Of a DNA stretch of 64,000 nt, positions 45,194-54,566 are shown piece after piece (the first letter of the stretch is position 1; every line of letters begins with the position of its first letter). The DNA lies in NCBI GenBank assembly GCA_020852175.1, contig JADZBH010000012.1:159487-223486 (forward strand), in the 5' to 3' direction. Origin of the DNA: Bryobacterales bacterium. GTDB taxonomy: Bacteria; Acidobacteriota; Terriglobia; Bryobacterales; Bryobacteraceae. Under the pieces are notes generated by a model. That model saw nothing but the letters and a program-made list of their open reading frames with translations. It searched no databases and had not been told where the DNA came from. Both the position numbers and the translations under genes were made by a program.

Positions 45194-46137
45194 TGCCCGA
45201 ATTCGAATGGGGCGCCCTTGGGCCGGGCCGGAAAGGCCGCTTCGCGCTGACCGTGCGGGAAGGCTTGACGCTGCCCGTGCTGGCGGTTCGCGGAGCACAA
45301 GCGGGCCGGACGCTCCTGGTTTCGGCTGGCGTGCATGGCGACGAGTACGAAGGCATCCAGGCAATCTTCGACGTGTTCGAAGCGCTGGATCCCAACGGCA
45401 TGCATGGGTCGCTGATCACCGCGCCCATCGCCAACCCGCCCGCGTTCTGGAACGGAACGCGCACGAGCCCGCTCGATGGCGGCAATCTCGCGCGAGTGTT
45501 TCCCGGCGGTGCGGAGGGCGGCGCGACCGAGGCCATCGCCTGGCACTTCGACCGGCGTCTGCTGGCCCTGGCGGATTTTTATCTCGATCTCCACAGCGCG
45601 GGCGTGAAGTGGCTGATGCCCACGCTGGTTGGCTACCACGCCGGCGACCCGGCGGCGGAGGCGGCCGCTGAAGCCTTCGGAGCCCCGGTCGTCTGGCGCC
45701 ATACCAGCATCGCGCCGGGCCGGACCGTGTCGGCGGCGGCGGCGCGCGGCGTGTCCTCGCTCTATGTCGAGGGCCGGGGCGCGGGACGGATTCACCCGGA
45801 CGACCTGGCCGTTTACCGCGATGGCATTCTGCGCCTGATGGGGCATTTGGGAATCACGCGGGGCGAGGCGGAACCGCGTCCGCCACGCATGCGCCTGGCG
45901 GGCGGCGGCAACATCGACGAAGGCGTGCTCGCGCGCCAGAAAGGCTTTCTCACGCCGCGTGTCGAACTGCTACAGCACGTCACCGAGGGAGAGTTGCTGG
46001 GCACGCTGCATGACGAGTGGGGGCGGACGCTCGGCGCTTATCATGCACCGCGCGCGGGCGTGGTGGTCTTGATTCACGCCTGCCCTCTGGTGGCGGCGGA
46101 CGAGCCGCTGTTCCTGATCACCGGTTTGGCGGGTTGA
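45193..46137 (+). CDS. AstE/AspA (succinylglutamate desuccinylase/aspartoacylase) family protein
   Basis: A 314-residue zinc hydrolase of the M14-like AstE/AspA group. H48 and E51 in G-V-H-G-D-E-Y-E-G and H134 in D-L-H-S are the expected zinc ligands. The fold ends with a beta domain including A-G-V-V-V-L-I-H. Such enzymes remove acyl groups from N-acyl amino acids. The ATG at 45193 shares one base with the stop of the sialidase-like gene (TGATG). The last 20 bases overlap the convergent ankyrin gene. Confidence 0.85.
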   Translation: MPEFEWGALGPGRKGRFALTVREGLTLPVLAVRGAQAGRTLLVSAGVHGDEYEGIQAIFDVFEALDPNGMHGSLITAPIANPPAFWNGTRTSPLDGGNLARVFPGGAEGGATEAIAWHFDRRLLALADFYLDLHSAGVKWLMPTLVGYHAGDPAAEAAAEAFGAPVVWRHTSIAPGRTVSAAAARGVSSLYVEGRGAGRIHPDDLAVYRDGILRLMGHLGITRGEAEPRPPRMRLAGGGNIDEGVLARQKGFLTPRVELLQHVTEGELLGTLHDEWGRTLGAYHAPRAGVVVLIHACPLVAADEPLFLITGLAG

Positions 46138-46885
46138 TGGGTTGCACGGCGAGCGCATTAAGGGATTCCAGCCACGCCGCCACTTCGCCCCAGCCTCCCC
46201 GCCGCGCCGCGTCGAGCGGCGTGCAGTGGTCATAGCCGATCCAGTCCCGGTCCGCACCGCGCTCCAGCAGGTACTCCGCCGCCGTGCGACGGCCCCCGTG
46301 ACAGGCGCACCAGAAAGCGCTGGTCACTTCGCCTGGCGCAGGCGGCTGCACGCTGGAAAACGCCGCTTCGATATGGTCAAGCAGCCCCATCGCCGCCGCC
46401 TGCCAAAGGTTCGCCCGCGCACCGCGTTCCAACAACCGGCGCGCGCAGTCCCATTGGGCGAACGCCGCGGCGTCGGCCAGGGGCGTACCACCGCCGATCA
46501 CCGCTCCGGTGGCTTCCATGTCAGCGCCTGCCTCCAGCAAGGCGTCCATCGCCTCCAGATCTCCGGAACTGGCCGCCCAATGGAGCGGCGTCTCCGTGTG
46601 CGGACCCGCCATTTTCGCGTTCACATCGGCTCCATGACGCACCAGCACGCCGATGGTAGCGGCCACGCGCGGGAAGTGGCCTGGCCAGTCGGTGGCGATA
46701 TGCAGGGGCGTGCGTTGCGCGCCGCGTTCGTCCACGATGCGGCCGTTGGAGAGCGCGGGATTCGCGGCGAGCAGAGCTTCCAGCGCTTCGACGCCGCCTT
46801 GCTGGATGGCGGCGATGAGCCGCGAGGCGGTGGGTTCGGCGATCTGCATGGAGGATCCGTGGTGGGGCCGGGCCGTCTGAATCAT
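46118..46885 (-). CDS. Ankyrin-repeat protein
   Basis: A 255-residue protein with ankyrin units (R-T-P-L-H-I-A, E-T-P-L-H-W-A-A-S-S-G-D, G-T-P-L-A-D-A-A, R-L-L-E-R-G-A-R) spread through most of its length and no signal peptide. Unlike a plain repeat array, the second half has a W-C-A-C-H-G-G-R segment. Its 3' end overlaps the 3' end of the deacylase gene by 20 bases. A shorter start at 46849 is possible, giving a 243-residue protein. Function cannot be inferred beyond protein binding. Confidence 0.75.
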   Translation of the reverse strand: MIQTARPHHGSSMQIAEPTASRLIAAIQQGGVEALEALLAANPALSNGRIVDERGAQRTPLHIATDWPGHFPRVAATIGVLVRHGADVNAKMAGPHTETPLHWAASSGDLEAMDALLEAGADMEATGAVIGGGTPLADAAAFAQWDCARRLLERGARANLWQAAAMGLLDHIEAAFSSVQPPAPGEVTSAFWCACHGGRRTAAEYLLERGADRDWIGYDHCTPLDAARRGGWGEVAAWLESLNALAVQPINPPNR

Positions 46886-46967
46886 GATACCGGCGGGCGG
46901 ACCGGCGAGGTGGTAGGCGGCTGAATCTTTTCCGGCGCCCCGGCATCAGATAGACTGGAATTGAACT

Positions 46968-47297
46968 ATGGCTGGACAGAACACTTTGACTTTTTCGGAT
47001 TCCTCCTGGGATAGCGACGTCCTGAATTCGCCGGTTCCCGTGCTGGTGGACTTTTGGGCCGAATGGTGCGGCCCGTGCAAGATGATGACCCCGACCATCG
47101 ACGCCGTGGCCGACGAGTACGCTGGCAAGGTGAAGGTGGGCAAACTGAACGTGGACGAGAATGGCAACACGGCCATGCGGTATGGCATCCGCGGCATTCC
47201 TTCGCTGCTTGTGTTCAAGGGCGGCCAGGTGGTGGCCCAAAAAGTGGGCGCCGTCGGCAAGTCCGACGTGGCGGCCATGCTGGACGCCAACCTCTAA
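46968..47297 (+). CDS. trxA: Thioredoxin
   Basis: A 109-residue thioredoxin with the active site W-C-G-P-C (C34 and C37), preceded by V-D-F-W-A-E and followed by [10 protein letters not shown] with the cis-proline. It keeps cytoplasmic protein thiols reduced with NADPH and thioredoxin reductase. The gene diverges from the ankyrin gene and is followed by a strong terminator hairpin shared with the convergent GMC oxidoreductase gene. Confidence 0.97.
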   Translation: MAGQNTLTFSDSSWDSDVLNSPVPVLVDFWAEWCGPCKMMTPTIDAVADEYAGKVKVGKLNVDENGNTAMRYGIRGIPSLLVFKGGQVVAQKVGAVGKSDVAAMLDANL

Positions 47298-47321
47298 CCG
47301 CCATCCCTTCGCGGTTCTGGC

Positions 47322-47357
47322 ACGGGCGGGAGCATGTAGCTTCCCGCCCGTTCCTTT
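47322..47357. terminator. Bidirectional terminator between trxA and the GMC gene
   Basis: ACGGGCGGGA at 47322-47331 pairs perfectly with TCCCGCCCGT at 47342-47351 over a ten-base loop, followed by TCCTTT. It lies in the 58-base gap between two convergent genes, so it probably ends transcription from both sides. Confidence 0.75.
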
Positions 47358-49002
47358 AGAGCCGTCCTGCTTTCATCTCCGCTGCTAGATAGTCGCTCGA
47401 ACGCCAGGCCAGCGCCAGGATGGTCAGCGTCGGGTTTTTCTCCGTCGAAGTAGGGAACGCCGCTCCGTCGGGGCAGAACACGTTCTTCACCTCGTGCATC
47501 TGGCAGTACCCGTTCAAGACGCTGCGTTTGGGATCGCTTCCCATTCGGATGGTGCCGTGTTCGTGAATCGCCAGGCCGGGCGTGTCGATGGCGCCCCGCT
47601 CGAAGGGCAGGATCTCGGCCTTGGCCGAGCGCAGCAGCGATTCAGCCATCTCGTACATCTCGGCGGCCATCTTGCGCTCGTTCTCGCCGGTGGTGAACTC
47701 GATGCGCGCCACCGGAACGCCGTAACGGTCCAGGCGGGCGGGGTCGGTGACGACGCGGTTCTCCTTGCGGGGCAGCACTTCGCCATAGGGATGGAGGGAG
47801 ACGAGCGCCGGATAGCGCTCCTTCACGCGCCTCTTGAAGTCGAGGCCGAAGCCGTCGAGTTGTTTGGCGAACGCGGCGTTGGCCTGGGCGCCCGTGTTCC
47901 ACAACTGCATGCCAAAGCCGCGCAGATAGTCGCGTTTGCGGCCGTCCCGGTGGTTGTAGCGGGGCATGTACATGTGTTCGCCGCTGATGCCGTCGTCGTT
48001 CAGAGCCTTGGCGCCGATGAGGTCCGGGACGAACCCGGACATGTGAAAGCGGATCTGCTCGATCAGATACCGGCCCACGACATCGTTCGAGTTGCCGAGC
48101 CCGTTGGGGTGGCGGTGCGATTTGGAATTCAGCAGAATGCGCGTCGAGTCGATGCAGGAAGCGGCCACGACGACAATGCGCGCTTTCACCTGGCGCTCGG
48201 CCTTGGAATAGCGGTCGAAGTATTGAACCGCGTTGGCCCGTCCGTCGCCGCCTGTAAGCACACGGGCCGCCACGGCGTTGTCGATGATCTTCAGACGCCC
48301 GGTTTTCAACGCAGGCGCCAGCAGGTAGTCGGTTGCATTGAAGAAGGCGGCGACATCGCAGCCGCGTCCGCAAGCGCCGCAATAGTGGCAGGCGCTGTGG
48401 CCGTTGTGCGGCTTGGTCAGCACGGCGCGGCGTCCGTGCACGAACTCGATGCCGATGCTTTTCCCCGCCTTCCGCAACAACTGCTCGCCGCAGCGCAGGG
48501 CCGGGGGAGGCAGATGATACCGGCTGCCGGGAAGCACGTCCAGGTCCTCATCGCCGCCGTTCACGCCGATGAACCGGTCCACGTTGTCGTAGTAGGGTGC
48601 GATGTCCTTATAACGGATGGGCCAGGGAATCTCCCAGCCATCCTTGGCGGGCCCCTCGAAATCGACGTCGCCATACCGCAACGAGACGCGCCCCCACACG
48701 TTGGTCTTGCCGCCCCGTCCCCAGACGCGGAACAGATCGAAGGGCTTGTCTTTCGGCGTATCGACGGGTTGCTCGCGGTCATCGAGACGGAATTGCGGGG
48801 GCTTGCGTCCGGCCTCCAGGCGCGCGCGCCACTCCCAGGGCTTCACATGCGTCCAAAAACTGGCGCGGCGGAATGGCGTGCCCGCATCGAGCAGCAGTAC
48901 ATTCACTCCCTGCCGTGTCAGGTTCCACGCCACCATGCCCCCGGCGGCGCCCGAACCGATCACGACCACATCATGCACTTCATTGGCTGCCGCATTCTGC
49001 AT
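47356..49002 (-). CDS. GMC-family FAD oxidoreductase (gluconate/glucoside dehydrogenase type)
   Basis: A 548-residue GMC oxidoreductase: G-S-G-A-A-G-G near the N-terminus, the long substrate domain, and a C-terminal H-E-H-G-T-I-R-M-G with the catalytic His and an [13 protein letters not shown] segment. [11 protein letters not shown] resembles the Cys-rich loop of the gluconate 2-dehydrogenase/glucoside 3-dehydrogenase branch. It follows the subunit-3-like gene by eight bases, as in these dehydrogenases. Electron transfer would go to a cytochrome, which is not in the window. Confidence 0.9.
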   Translation of the reverse strand: MQNAAANEVHDVVVIGSGAAGGMVAWNLTRQGVNVLLLDAGTPFRRASFWTHVKPWEWRARLEAGRKPPQFRLDDREQPVDTPKDKPFDLFRVWGRGGKTNVWGRVSLRYGDVDFEGPAKDGWEIPWPIRYKDIAPYYDNVDRFIGVNGGDEDLDVLPGSRYHLPPPALRCGEQLLRKAGKSIGIEFVHGRRAVLTKPHNGHSACHYCGACGRGCDVAAFFNATDYLLAPALKTGRLKIIDNAVAARVLTGGDGRANAVQYFDRYSKAERQVKARIVVVAASCIDSTRILLNSKSHRHPNGLGNSNDVVGRYLIEQIRFHMSGFVPDLIGAKALNDDGISGEHMYMPRYNHRDGRKRDYLRGFGMQLWNTGAQANAAFAKQLDGFGLDFKRRVKERYPALVSLHPYGEVLPRKENRVVTDPARLDRYGVPVARIEFTTGENERKMAAEMYEMAESLLRSAKAEILPFERGAIDTPGLAIHEHGTIRMGSDPKRSVLNGYCQMHEVKNVFCPDGAAFPTSTEKNPTLTILALAWRSSDYLAAEMKAGRL

Positions 49003-49010
49003 GACGGCTC

Positions 49011-49532
49011 CTATGCCTTCGCGCCCGGCAACTGGTGTTCGGGGTGGGTGCAGCCCTTGAACTCGGCGAGCGCCGTGTAGCCGCTCCAGCCCAGTTCCGT
49101 CACCAGTCCCTCGCGTGTCGAATAGTAGGCGTCAATGGTCATGTCTTTCAGGGTGTGGAAGAAGGAATCCCTGGCCGCGTGCAGGGCCGTCAACCGTTCC
49201 AGCCGTTTGGCGTTGTCGAGTTTCAGGAACGGCGCCAGGCCCTTGCGAAAGGAAGCGGCGCGCGCGCGTTGCGAGGCCAGCATGCTGTCGATGATCAGGT
49301 GCGCGCCTGCATCCCTGGCCCCGGGCGTTTCGCCGCGCGGGATGATCATTTCCACCAGTTCGCCCAGGGTTTCGAATTCGCTGGCATTGAGCGCCTTCGG
49401 CCTTGCTGCCGCCGGAACGCCGCCCGCCGTCTCATCGTGGCCGGGGTGCCCGTGCGCCTCCGGCGTCTGCGCCCGCCCCGCGACCGTGCCCGTGGCGGCG
49501 ATGCTCGCCAATACTTCGCGCCGTGAAGGCAT
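49011..49532 (-). CDS. Gluconate 2-dehydrogenase subunit 3-like protein, Tat-exported
   Basis: A 173-residue protein with a twin-arginine signal (S-R-R-E-V-L-A-S) and the [20 protein letters not shown] segment that marks the small subunit of gluconate 2-dehydrogenase and of flavoprotein glucoside 3-dehydrogenases. Its Tat signal probably carries the associated GMC flavoprotein to the periplasm, because the latter lacks a signal of its own. It is three bases from the glycosidase-like gene and eight from the GMC gene. Confidence 0.85.
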   Translation of the reverse strand: MPSRREVLASIAATGTVAGRAQTPEAHGHPGHDETAGGVPAAARPKALNASEFETLGELVEMIIPRGETPGARDAGAHLIIDSMLASQRARAASFRKGLAPFLKLDNAKRLERLTALHAARDSFFHTLKDMTIDAYYSTREGLVTELGWSGYTALAEFKGCTHPEHQLPGAKA

Positions 49533-49535
49533 GGT

Positions 49536-51158
49536 TCAGTCCTTTCTCAACACCAGAAGCCAATCGCCCTCGCCCGGCGTACGCACCGGAACGCGCGCCG
49601 CGCCTTTCAGGTTGCCCGCTCCCGTTCGTGCTCCCGTGCGCGGATCGATCCATGTCGCCTTGGCATTGCCGAAGCCGGTCAGGTTCAATTCCAGCGCGGG
49701 GTTGTCCGGCAGGTAGAGCAGCGCGAACTTGCCGTCGCTCGTGCTGGCGGGCATCGGGTAGGCCAGCCAGTCCACCTTGTCGGGTTCGGAGGCAAGCAGG
49801 AACCGGTTCGGCTCCAGACGCCACCAGGGCAGGCTCTCCAGCGTGTTCCGTACGATGGTCATCTGCTTCGAGCCGGGATAGTTCAGACACTCAAACCAGG
49901 GGTCGGCCACGCCGGAATTCGGGTGGTCGAGCGGCACGGCGGCGGTGCGTATCCACGGCCAGATGCCGTGTGCTCCGTATGTGACGCCCGCCGGCGGAGC
50001 GGCCAGCAGGCTATACCAGACGGCGCGCCGCACGGCGGCTGCATCGATCTTTTTGTTCTCGCGATAGCTGAGATGCCCTTCGTAATTGGGCTCGGTATCG
50101 ACGACGGGCTTGGCCGGCGACAGCTTCCACCCAGACGCAGTGCCTTTCGTCGCGTTCCATTCCCACTTGATCTGGCCGCTTCCGTGGCCCGTCTGGTAAT
50201 TGTAGAAATCCAACCACGGTTCGTCCTTGAATAGCGGCCATACATCGCGCATGCCCCCCGGATGCAGGCTTACCGGACGCCGGAATTCGTCTTGCGGGAA
50301 CGTGCCGCGGCCAATCTGCTTCCACCGCTCCGGCCCGTCGCCCCGGTCGTAGGAGCCATCGCCGCCCAGCAGCCAGATCACATGATGGGCCCCATAACGC
50401 GCCGCCATGTAACGGGCCAGCCGTATGGCGTTCGGAGCGCCCAGCGAAGCGCCCGGGCTCTCGTTGTCGCGCGAGGTAAGAGCCCACAGCATCACCGCGA
50501 CGCCCACCAGTTCCTTGTCGTTCATTGCGTCCATGCGGCGGTCCATCCGTTGAAAAAATTCGGGGTCCACGCGCAGGCGGTCCGTCATGGTGAACGCCAC
50601 CCGCCCGTTCTCGTCCTTGCGGCCGGCGCGCCAGGGCGCCGCCATCACGAATTGAATCGCCGTGTACCGTTTGCTCTGGCGGTCGGCGAGATAGCGCGCC
50701 CACTCTTCGTCCGTGCTCAGCAGGGCGCTGTTCCAACCCGTGCAGCCCAGCCAGAACCAGGGTCTGCCGTCGGCGTGCATGAAATGATGGCCTCCCGGCG
50801 CCACGCGCGGAGCGCCGTGCAGGAAAAGCTGATTCCGCCCCCGGTACGGCTTCACCTGGAAACGCCCGGTCTTGCCCTGCACCCCGGTTTCCCGCGGATC
50901 CGAGGTTTGTACGCGATAGGTCCAGGCGCCCGTCTTTTCGGGCGAGAAGCGAACCTTCCAGGTGCGGCCGCCATCCCAGAATGCCGGCACGCGGACCAGT
51001 GTATTGCCAGGCCCGTTAAAGTCGACCACCACGTTCAGGTCCAAAGGATCGGCGAGGTCCTTCGACATCGTGAAGGCCGCCTCGAACCTGCCGTAGCGGT
51101 AAACCTCCGCCGCCCAGCCCGCCGGGGCCAGGCAGAACAATGCGAGCAGCACTCTCAT
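49536..51158 (-). CDS. Exported DUF5060/DUF4038 glycoside-hydrolase-like protein
   Basis: A 540-residue secreted protein with a signal peptide, an N-terminal DUF5060 beta domain (about residues 20-105), a (beta/alpha)8-like DUF4038 catalytic region (W-F-W-L-G-C-T-G-W-N, A-R-Y-G-A-H-H-V-I-W-L-L-G-G-D-G, P-V-V-D-T-E-P-N-Y-E-G-H) and a C-terminal beta domain (L-L-Y-L-P-D-N-P-A-L-E-L-N-L). The E in D-T-E-P-N-Y-E is a candidate catalytic acid. Some relatives are apiosidases or similar. It is the third gene of a five-gene minus-strand operon. Confidence 0.83.
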   Translation of the reverse strand: MRVLLALFCLAPAGWAAEVYRYGRFEAAFTMSKDLADPLDLNVVVDFNGPGNTLVRVPAFWDGGRTWKVRFSPEKTGAWTYRVQTSDPRETGVQGKTGRFQVKPYRGRNQLFLHGAPRVAPGGHHFMHADGRPWFWLGCTGWNSALLSTDEEWARYLADRQSKRYTAIQFVMAAPWRAGRKDENGRVAFTMTDRLRVDPEFFQRMDRRMDAMNDKELVGVAVMLWALTSRDNESPGASLGAPNAIRLARYMAARYGAHHVIWLLGGDGSYDRGDGPERWKQIGRGTFPQDEFRRPVSLHPGGMRDVWPLFKDEPWLDFYNYQTGHGSGQIKWEWNATKGTASGWKLSPAKPVVDTEPNYEGHLSYRENKKIDAAAVRRAVWYSLLAAPPAGVTYGAHGIWPWIRTAAVPLDHPNSGVADPWFECLNYPGSKQMTIVRNTLESLPWWRLEPNRFLLASEPDKVDWLAYPMPASTSDGKFALLYLPDNPALELNLTGFGNAKATWIDPRTGARTGAGNLKGAARVPVRTPGEGDWLLVLRKD

Positions 51159-51165
51159 GCGCCGC

Positions 51166-51978
51166 CTACTTCGCCGCGAGCGGCCGCGGCGTGGCGTCGG
51201 CTTCGCTCAAACCCAGCGCCCACCGCATGGCCTCCAGCCACATCTTCTGCACGTCGGGCCGGTTCCACGAACTCTCGGTGTGGCCCAGCGTCGAATAGAA
51301 CACGCGGCCCTTGCCGTAGTTCCTCATCCAGGCCACGGCGAAGTCGCCGTCGGTGCGGCGGACACGAGGGTTCTTCAGGTCGAGTTTCCGCGGGTCCAGA
51401 CGCATCAGCACCCGCACGCGGTCCCGCGAATAGTTCTTGAACTGGTAGATCTCGTCTTGAATCGCGAACTCGGCCGGGAAGTGCTTCACGATGGGGCTCG
51501 ATGGATCTTCCACCATCACCGGCGCCTGAAACGTGTTCCAGGGATGATGGTCGAAGTAGCCGCCCAGCATCTCGCCGTACTCGGGCCATTGGTAAAACGT
51601 GTCGGTCGCCGAATGAACGCCGATGAAACCCTTGCCGTCTTCCTTCACGAAGCTGAGCAGGTCGGCCTTCTGGGCGTCGCTCATGTCGAGTTCGCCCGTC
51701 GTATAAAAAATCACCGCGTCGAAATAGCCGAGCGTCTTGGCGTTGTTCGGCAACTTCTGCTTGGTGAGCAACTGGGTGTCGGTGCGTATGTAGGTGTCCC
51801 ACAAGCCGCTCTCCTGGCCGATCTTCCACAGAGTAGCCAGGCCGTGCGTGGTGGCGTCGTGTTGAAAGCCTTTCACGGCCCCGATGGCGAGAACTTTTTT
51901 CTTCGGCGTCTGCGCGGAAGAGGGCAGCGCAAAGAGCGCCAGGCAGCCAAGCAGTGCGAGATAGCGCATAACGGCCAT
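51166..51978 (-). CDS. ThuA-like protein, exported
   Basis: A 270-residue protein with a signal peptide and the ThuA-like (class I glutamine amidotransferase-like) fold: V-L-A-I-G-A-V-K-G-F-Q-H-D, F-D-A-V-I-F-Y-T-T-G-E and G-F-I-G-V-H-S-A-T-D-T, then G-R-V-F-Y-S-T-L-G-H near the end. In rhizobia ThuA acts with ThuB on trehalose/keto-sugar metabolism. It is seven bases from the glycosidase-like gene and is the second gene of the operon. Its exact reaction is uncertain. Confidence 0.87.
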   Translation of the reverse strand: MAVMRYLALLGCLALFALPSSAQTPKKKVLAIGAVKGFQHDATTHGLATLWKIGQESGLWDTYIRTDTQLLTKQKLPNNAKTLGYFDAVIFYTTGELDMSDAQKADLLSFVKEDGKGFIGVHSATDTFYQWPEYGEMLGGYFDHHPWNTFQAPVMVEDPSSPIVKHFPAEFAIQDEIYQFKNYSRDRVRVLMRLDPRKLDLKNPRVRRTDGDFAVAWMRNYGKGRVFYSTLGHTESSWNRPDVQKMWLEAMRWALGLSEADATPRPLAAK

Positions 51979-52031
51979 CAGTGTATCAGGCGCGCCCGCC
52001 TCCGTCGCGCCGGATCATCCCTTCCGCCGGC

Positions 52032-52853
52032 TTAACTCTTCACGACCCGGCGCAACGTGTACATTTCCGGATTGACGACGTGTCCCTCCAGCCGCTTCCA
52101 GTCGTCCTTGACGTGCACCAGTTTGCCGCTGACGTGATTGGAACGGTCGCTGGCCAGGAACGCCGCCAGAGCCATCTGCCGCTCCGGTGCGATGCCACCC
52201 GTGACGCGCACCTGCAATGCCTCCTCGTGGTCCTTCCAGCCCGCCTGGTTGCCGGCGCGCAGAATCTCATCCGTCATGTGGGTGTATGTGCCGCCGGGCG
52301 ACATGCAATTCACCTGAATGTTGTGGTCGCGCACCTCTTCCGCGAGGGTTTCGGCAAAGCGCAGCAGGGCCGCCTTCGAGGCGGCATACGCGCTGAAGTT
52401 CGCACGCGGACGGGTGCCGCCGCCGCCGCTCAGCAGGATGATCTTCCCTCGCCGTTTCCGCGCCATCTGCGGCAACACAACCCGGCAACTGTTCACCGCG
52501 CCCTTCAGGTTGGTCTCCACCGTCTCCCACCAGGCGTCTCCGTCGTTCTCCATGAAAGGACCGATCGGCCCCTGGACGCCCGCCGCGCCGATCAGCACAT
52601 CCACCGGGCCGAAGTGAGCTTCCAACCGGTCGGCGGCGGTCTGCACTTCATACAGATTGCGCACATCGGCCCGCAGACGCAGGGCCGTGCCGCCCGAGTG
52701 GTCGATCTCCAACTGTGTTAAATCCAGCTCCGCCTTGCTGCGCGCCAGTAATCCCACGCGAGCGCCCTGTTGCGCGAAGCCAATCGCCAGTCTTTTTCCA
52801 ATTCCTCTGCCCGCGCCCGTCACCAGGACGCATACATTTTCAAATGACTGCAC
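52032..52853 (-). CDS. Short-chain dehydrogenase/reductase
   Basis: A 273-residue classical SDR: T-G-A-G-R-G-I-G-K-R cofactor site, G-A-A-G-V, the catalytic Ser in L-L-S-G-G and Y-x-x-x-K in Y-A-A-S-K. The downstream gene is ThuA-like with a 53-base gap, so it is probably the first gene of the five-gene operon that ends with the GMC oxidoreductase. A role in sugar oxidation or reduction would fit, but specificity is unknown. Confidence 0.85.
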   Translation of the reverse strand: MQSFENVCVLVTGAGRGIGKRLAIGFAQQGARVGLLARSKAELDLTQLEIDHSGGTALRLRADVRNLYEVQTAADRLEAHFGPVDVLIGAAGVQGPIGPFMENDGDAWWETVETNLKGAVNSCRVVLPQMARKRRGKIILLSGGGGTRPRANFSAYAASKAALLRFAETLAEEVRDHNIQVNCMSPGGTYTHMTDEILRAGNQAGWKDHEEALQVRVTGGIAPERQMALAAFLASDRSNHVSGKLVHVKDDWKRLEGHVVNPEMYTLRRVVKS

Positions 52854-52944
52854 ACATTCCTCCGCGTGTCCAACTCAAAGGTAGTACAACGTGGAGCCTC
52901 GCGGGAAACAGGGACCAATCCGCGTCCAGGCTGCCTCCATCGGC

Positions 52945-52950
52945 TATACT
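52945..52950 (+). promoter_or_regulatory. Possible -10 element upstream of infA
   Basis: TATACT 70 bases before the infA ATG. No good -35 at the right distance, so the call is weak. Confidence 0.25.
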
Positions 52951-53019
52951 TGCGGGTAGCTTATCGCCAAGGCGTGGTGTGTGTTCGCCCCAGGCAAAGT
53001 TTGAAATTCAAGGAGGTCA

Positions 53020-53241
53020 ATGAGCAAAGAGGATTGCATCGAAGTAACCGGCACGGTGGTGGAAAAGTTCCCGGCCGGCCAATTTAGCGTTCAATTGGAT
53101 GTGGATGAGCGGTTGGTTTTGGCCCATTTGGCGGGAAAACTCCGCCGGAACCGCATCCGGGTGCTGGCGGGTGACCGGGTGACCATCGAGATGTCGCCGT
53201 ACGATCTCACGAAGGGCCGTATCACCTACCGCCACAAGTAA
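53020..53241 (+). CDS. infA: Translation initiation factor IF-1
   Basis: A 73-residue S1/OB-fold protein with the usual IF-1 pattern ([51 protein letters not shown]). It binds the ribosomal A site during initiation. The ribosome-binding site AAGGAGGT is exact but unusually close to the ATG. It is not in a ribosomal-protein operon here and is followed by wecB. Confidence 0.97.
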   Translation: MSKEDCIEVTGTVVEKFPAGQFSVQLDVDERLVLAHLAGKLRRNRIRVLAGDRVTIEMSPYDLTKGRITYRHK

Positions 53242-53319
53242 CCTGCCTCACTCCGACCCCCAGCCGCCATCCTCGCGCTGGCTGGCTGTTCCGGTCCCTC
53301 CCCTACCGAGGCATTTGCC

Positions 53320-54450
53320 GTGAGCCGTGTGCTGATCATCTTCGGGACTCGTCCCGAAGCCATCAAACTTGCTCCGCTCGCCGAAGCGTTGCGGACGATG
53401 CCTGGCGGCCGGACGCCACTGGTGTGCGTCACGGCGCAGCATCGCGGCCTGCTCGATCAGGTGTTGGAAATTTTCCAACTGAAGCCCGGCTACGATCTCG
53501 ATCTGATGACGCCGGGCCAGACGCTGATCCAATCCTGCTCTCGCATTCTCGCCGCGTTGGAGCCTGTCCTGGAGGAGGCCAAACCCGATTTCGTGCTGGT
53601 GCAAGGCGATACCACCACCGCCTTCGCCGGAGCCCTGGCGGCGTTTTATCACGGCATTCCCGTGGGTCACGTGGAGGCCGGCCTGCGCACAGGCGATCTG
53701 CGGCAACCGTTTCCCGAGGAGGCCCATCGCCTTCTGGCCTCGCGCATCGCTTCGCTGCACTTCGCCGCCACCGGGTGGGCCGCGCGGAACCTGCTGCGCG
53801 AAGGCGCCGATCCGGACCGGGTCTTCGTCACGGGCAATACGGGCATCGATGCCGTCTTGGCTGCCGTCGCGCGATTGGAGTCCGGGGAACTGCGGCCGCA
53901 AGTGCGGCCCGTCTGGCCGGAAGGCAGGAAAATGGCGCTGGTCACCGCTCACAGGCGCGAGAGCTTTGGGCAGGGGTTCGAGCGCATTTGCGGCGCACTG
54001 GCGCAACTGGCCGGGCGCGGCGATGTGCACCTGATCTATCCCGTCCACCCGAACCCGAATGTACGCCGGGTCGTGGACCGCCTCCTGGCCGGAAACCCCG
54101 CCGTGACCCTGCTCGATCCGCTCGACTATGTGAGCTTCGTCGATCTCATGCGGCGCAGCCATTTTCTCATCACCGATTCGGGAGGCGTGCAGGAGGAAGG
54201 ACCCTCTCTCGGCAAGCCGGTTCTGGTGTTGCGTGACAAAACCGAACGCCCCGAGGCCGTGGAAGCCGGCACGGTCCGCCTGGTGGGCACCGATACGGCG
54301 AAAATTGTGTCCGAGTCGAACCTCCTGCTGGACGATGAGGAAGAGTACGGGCGACGGTCACGGGTTCACAATCCCTACGGAGACGGCCAGGCATCGGGGC
54401 GGATCGTCGAGCATATTGACAACTATTTCAAACGGTTAGCCTCCAGTTAA
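53320..54450 (+). CDS. wecB: UDP-N-acetylglucosamine 2-epimerase (non-hydrolysing)
   Basis: A 376-residue GT-B-like epimerase: G-T-R-P-E-A-I-K-L-A-P near the N-terminus, V-Q-G-D-T-T-T-A, H-V-E-A-G-L-R-T-G, T-A-H-R-R-E-S-F-G and D-S-G-G-V-Q-E-E. It interconverts UDP-GlcNAc and UDP-ManNAc for surface glycans. The GTG at 53320 is used; the 78 bases to infA are in frame with it but contain no good start codon. Confidence 0.94.
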   Translation: MSRVLIIFGTRPEAIKLAPLAEALRTMPGGRTPLVCVTAQHRGLLDQVLEIFQLKPGYDLDLMTPGQTLIQSCSRILAALEPVLEEAKPDFVLVQGDTTTAFAGALAAFYHGIPVGHVEAGLRTGDLRQPFPEEAHRLLASRIASLHFAATGWAARNLLREGADPDRVFVTGNTGIDAVLAAVARLESGELRPQVRPVWPEGRKMALVTAHRRESFGQGFERICGALAQLAGRGDVHLIYPVHPNPNVRRVVDRLLAGNPAVTLLDPLDYVSFVDLMRRSHFLITDSGGVQEEGPSLGKPVLVLRDKTERPEAVEAGTVRLVGTDTAKIVSESNLLLDDEEEYGRRSRVHNPYGDGQASGRIVEHIDNYFKRLASS

Positions 54451-54566
54451 CCGGTCCTGCGCGGCTGCGTGCGCAGCGGGAGCGGAACGGTGAAGCGGCC
54501 GTGCACGGGGTACGCTGTGCCTGGGCGCAAGCGGAACCGATTCGCAGCGCCCGAGGTGAGCCATTC

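Noticed and set aside
53242..53319. Lipoprotein-like sequence (L-A-L-A-G-C-S) in frame before wecB
   Set aside because: No ATG, GTG or TTG precedes it after the infA stop, and WecB homologues are cytoplasmic; likely a chance frame.
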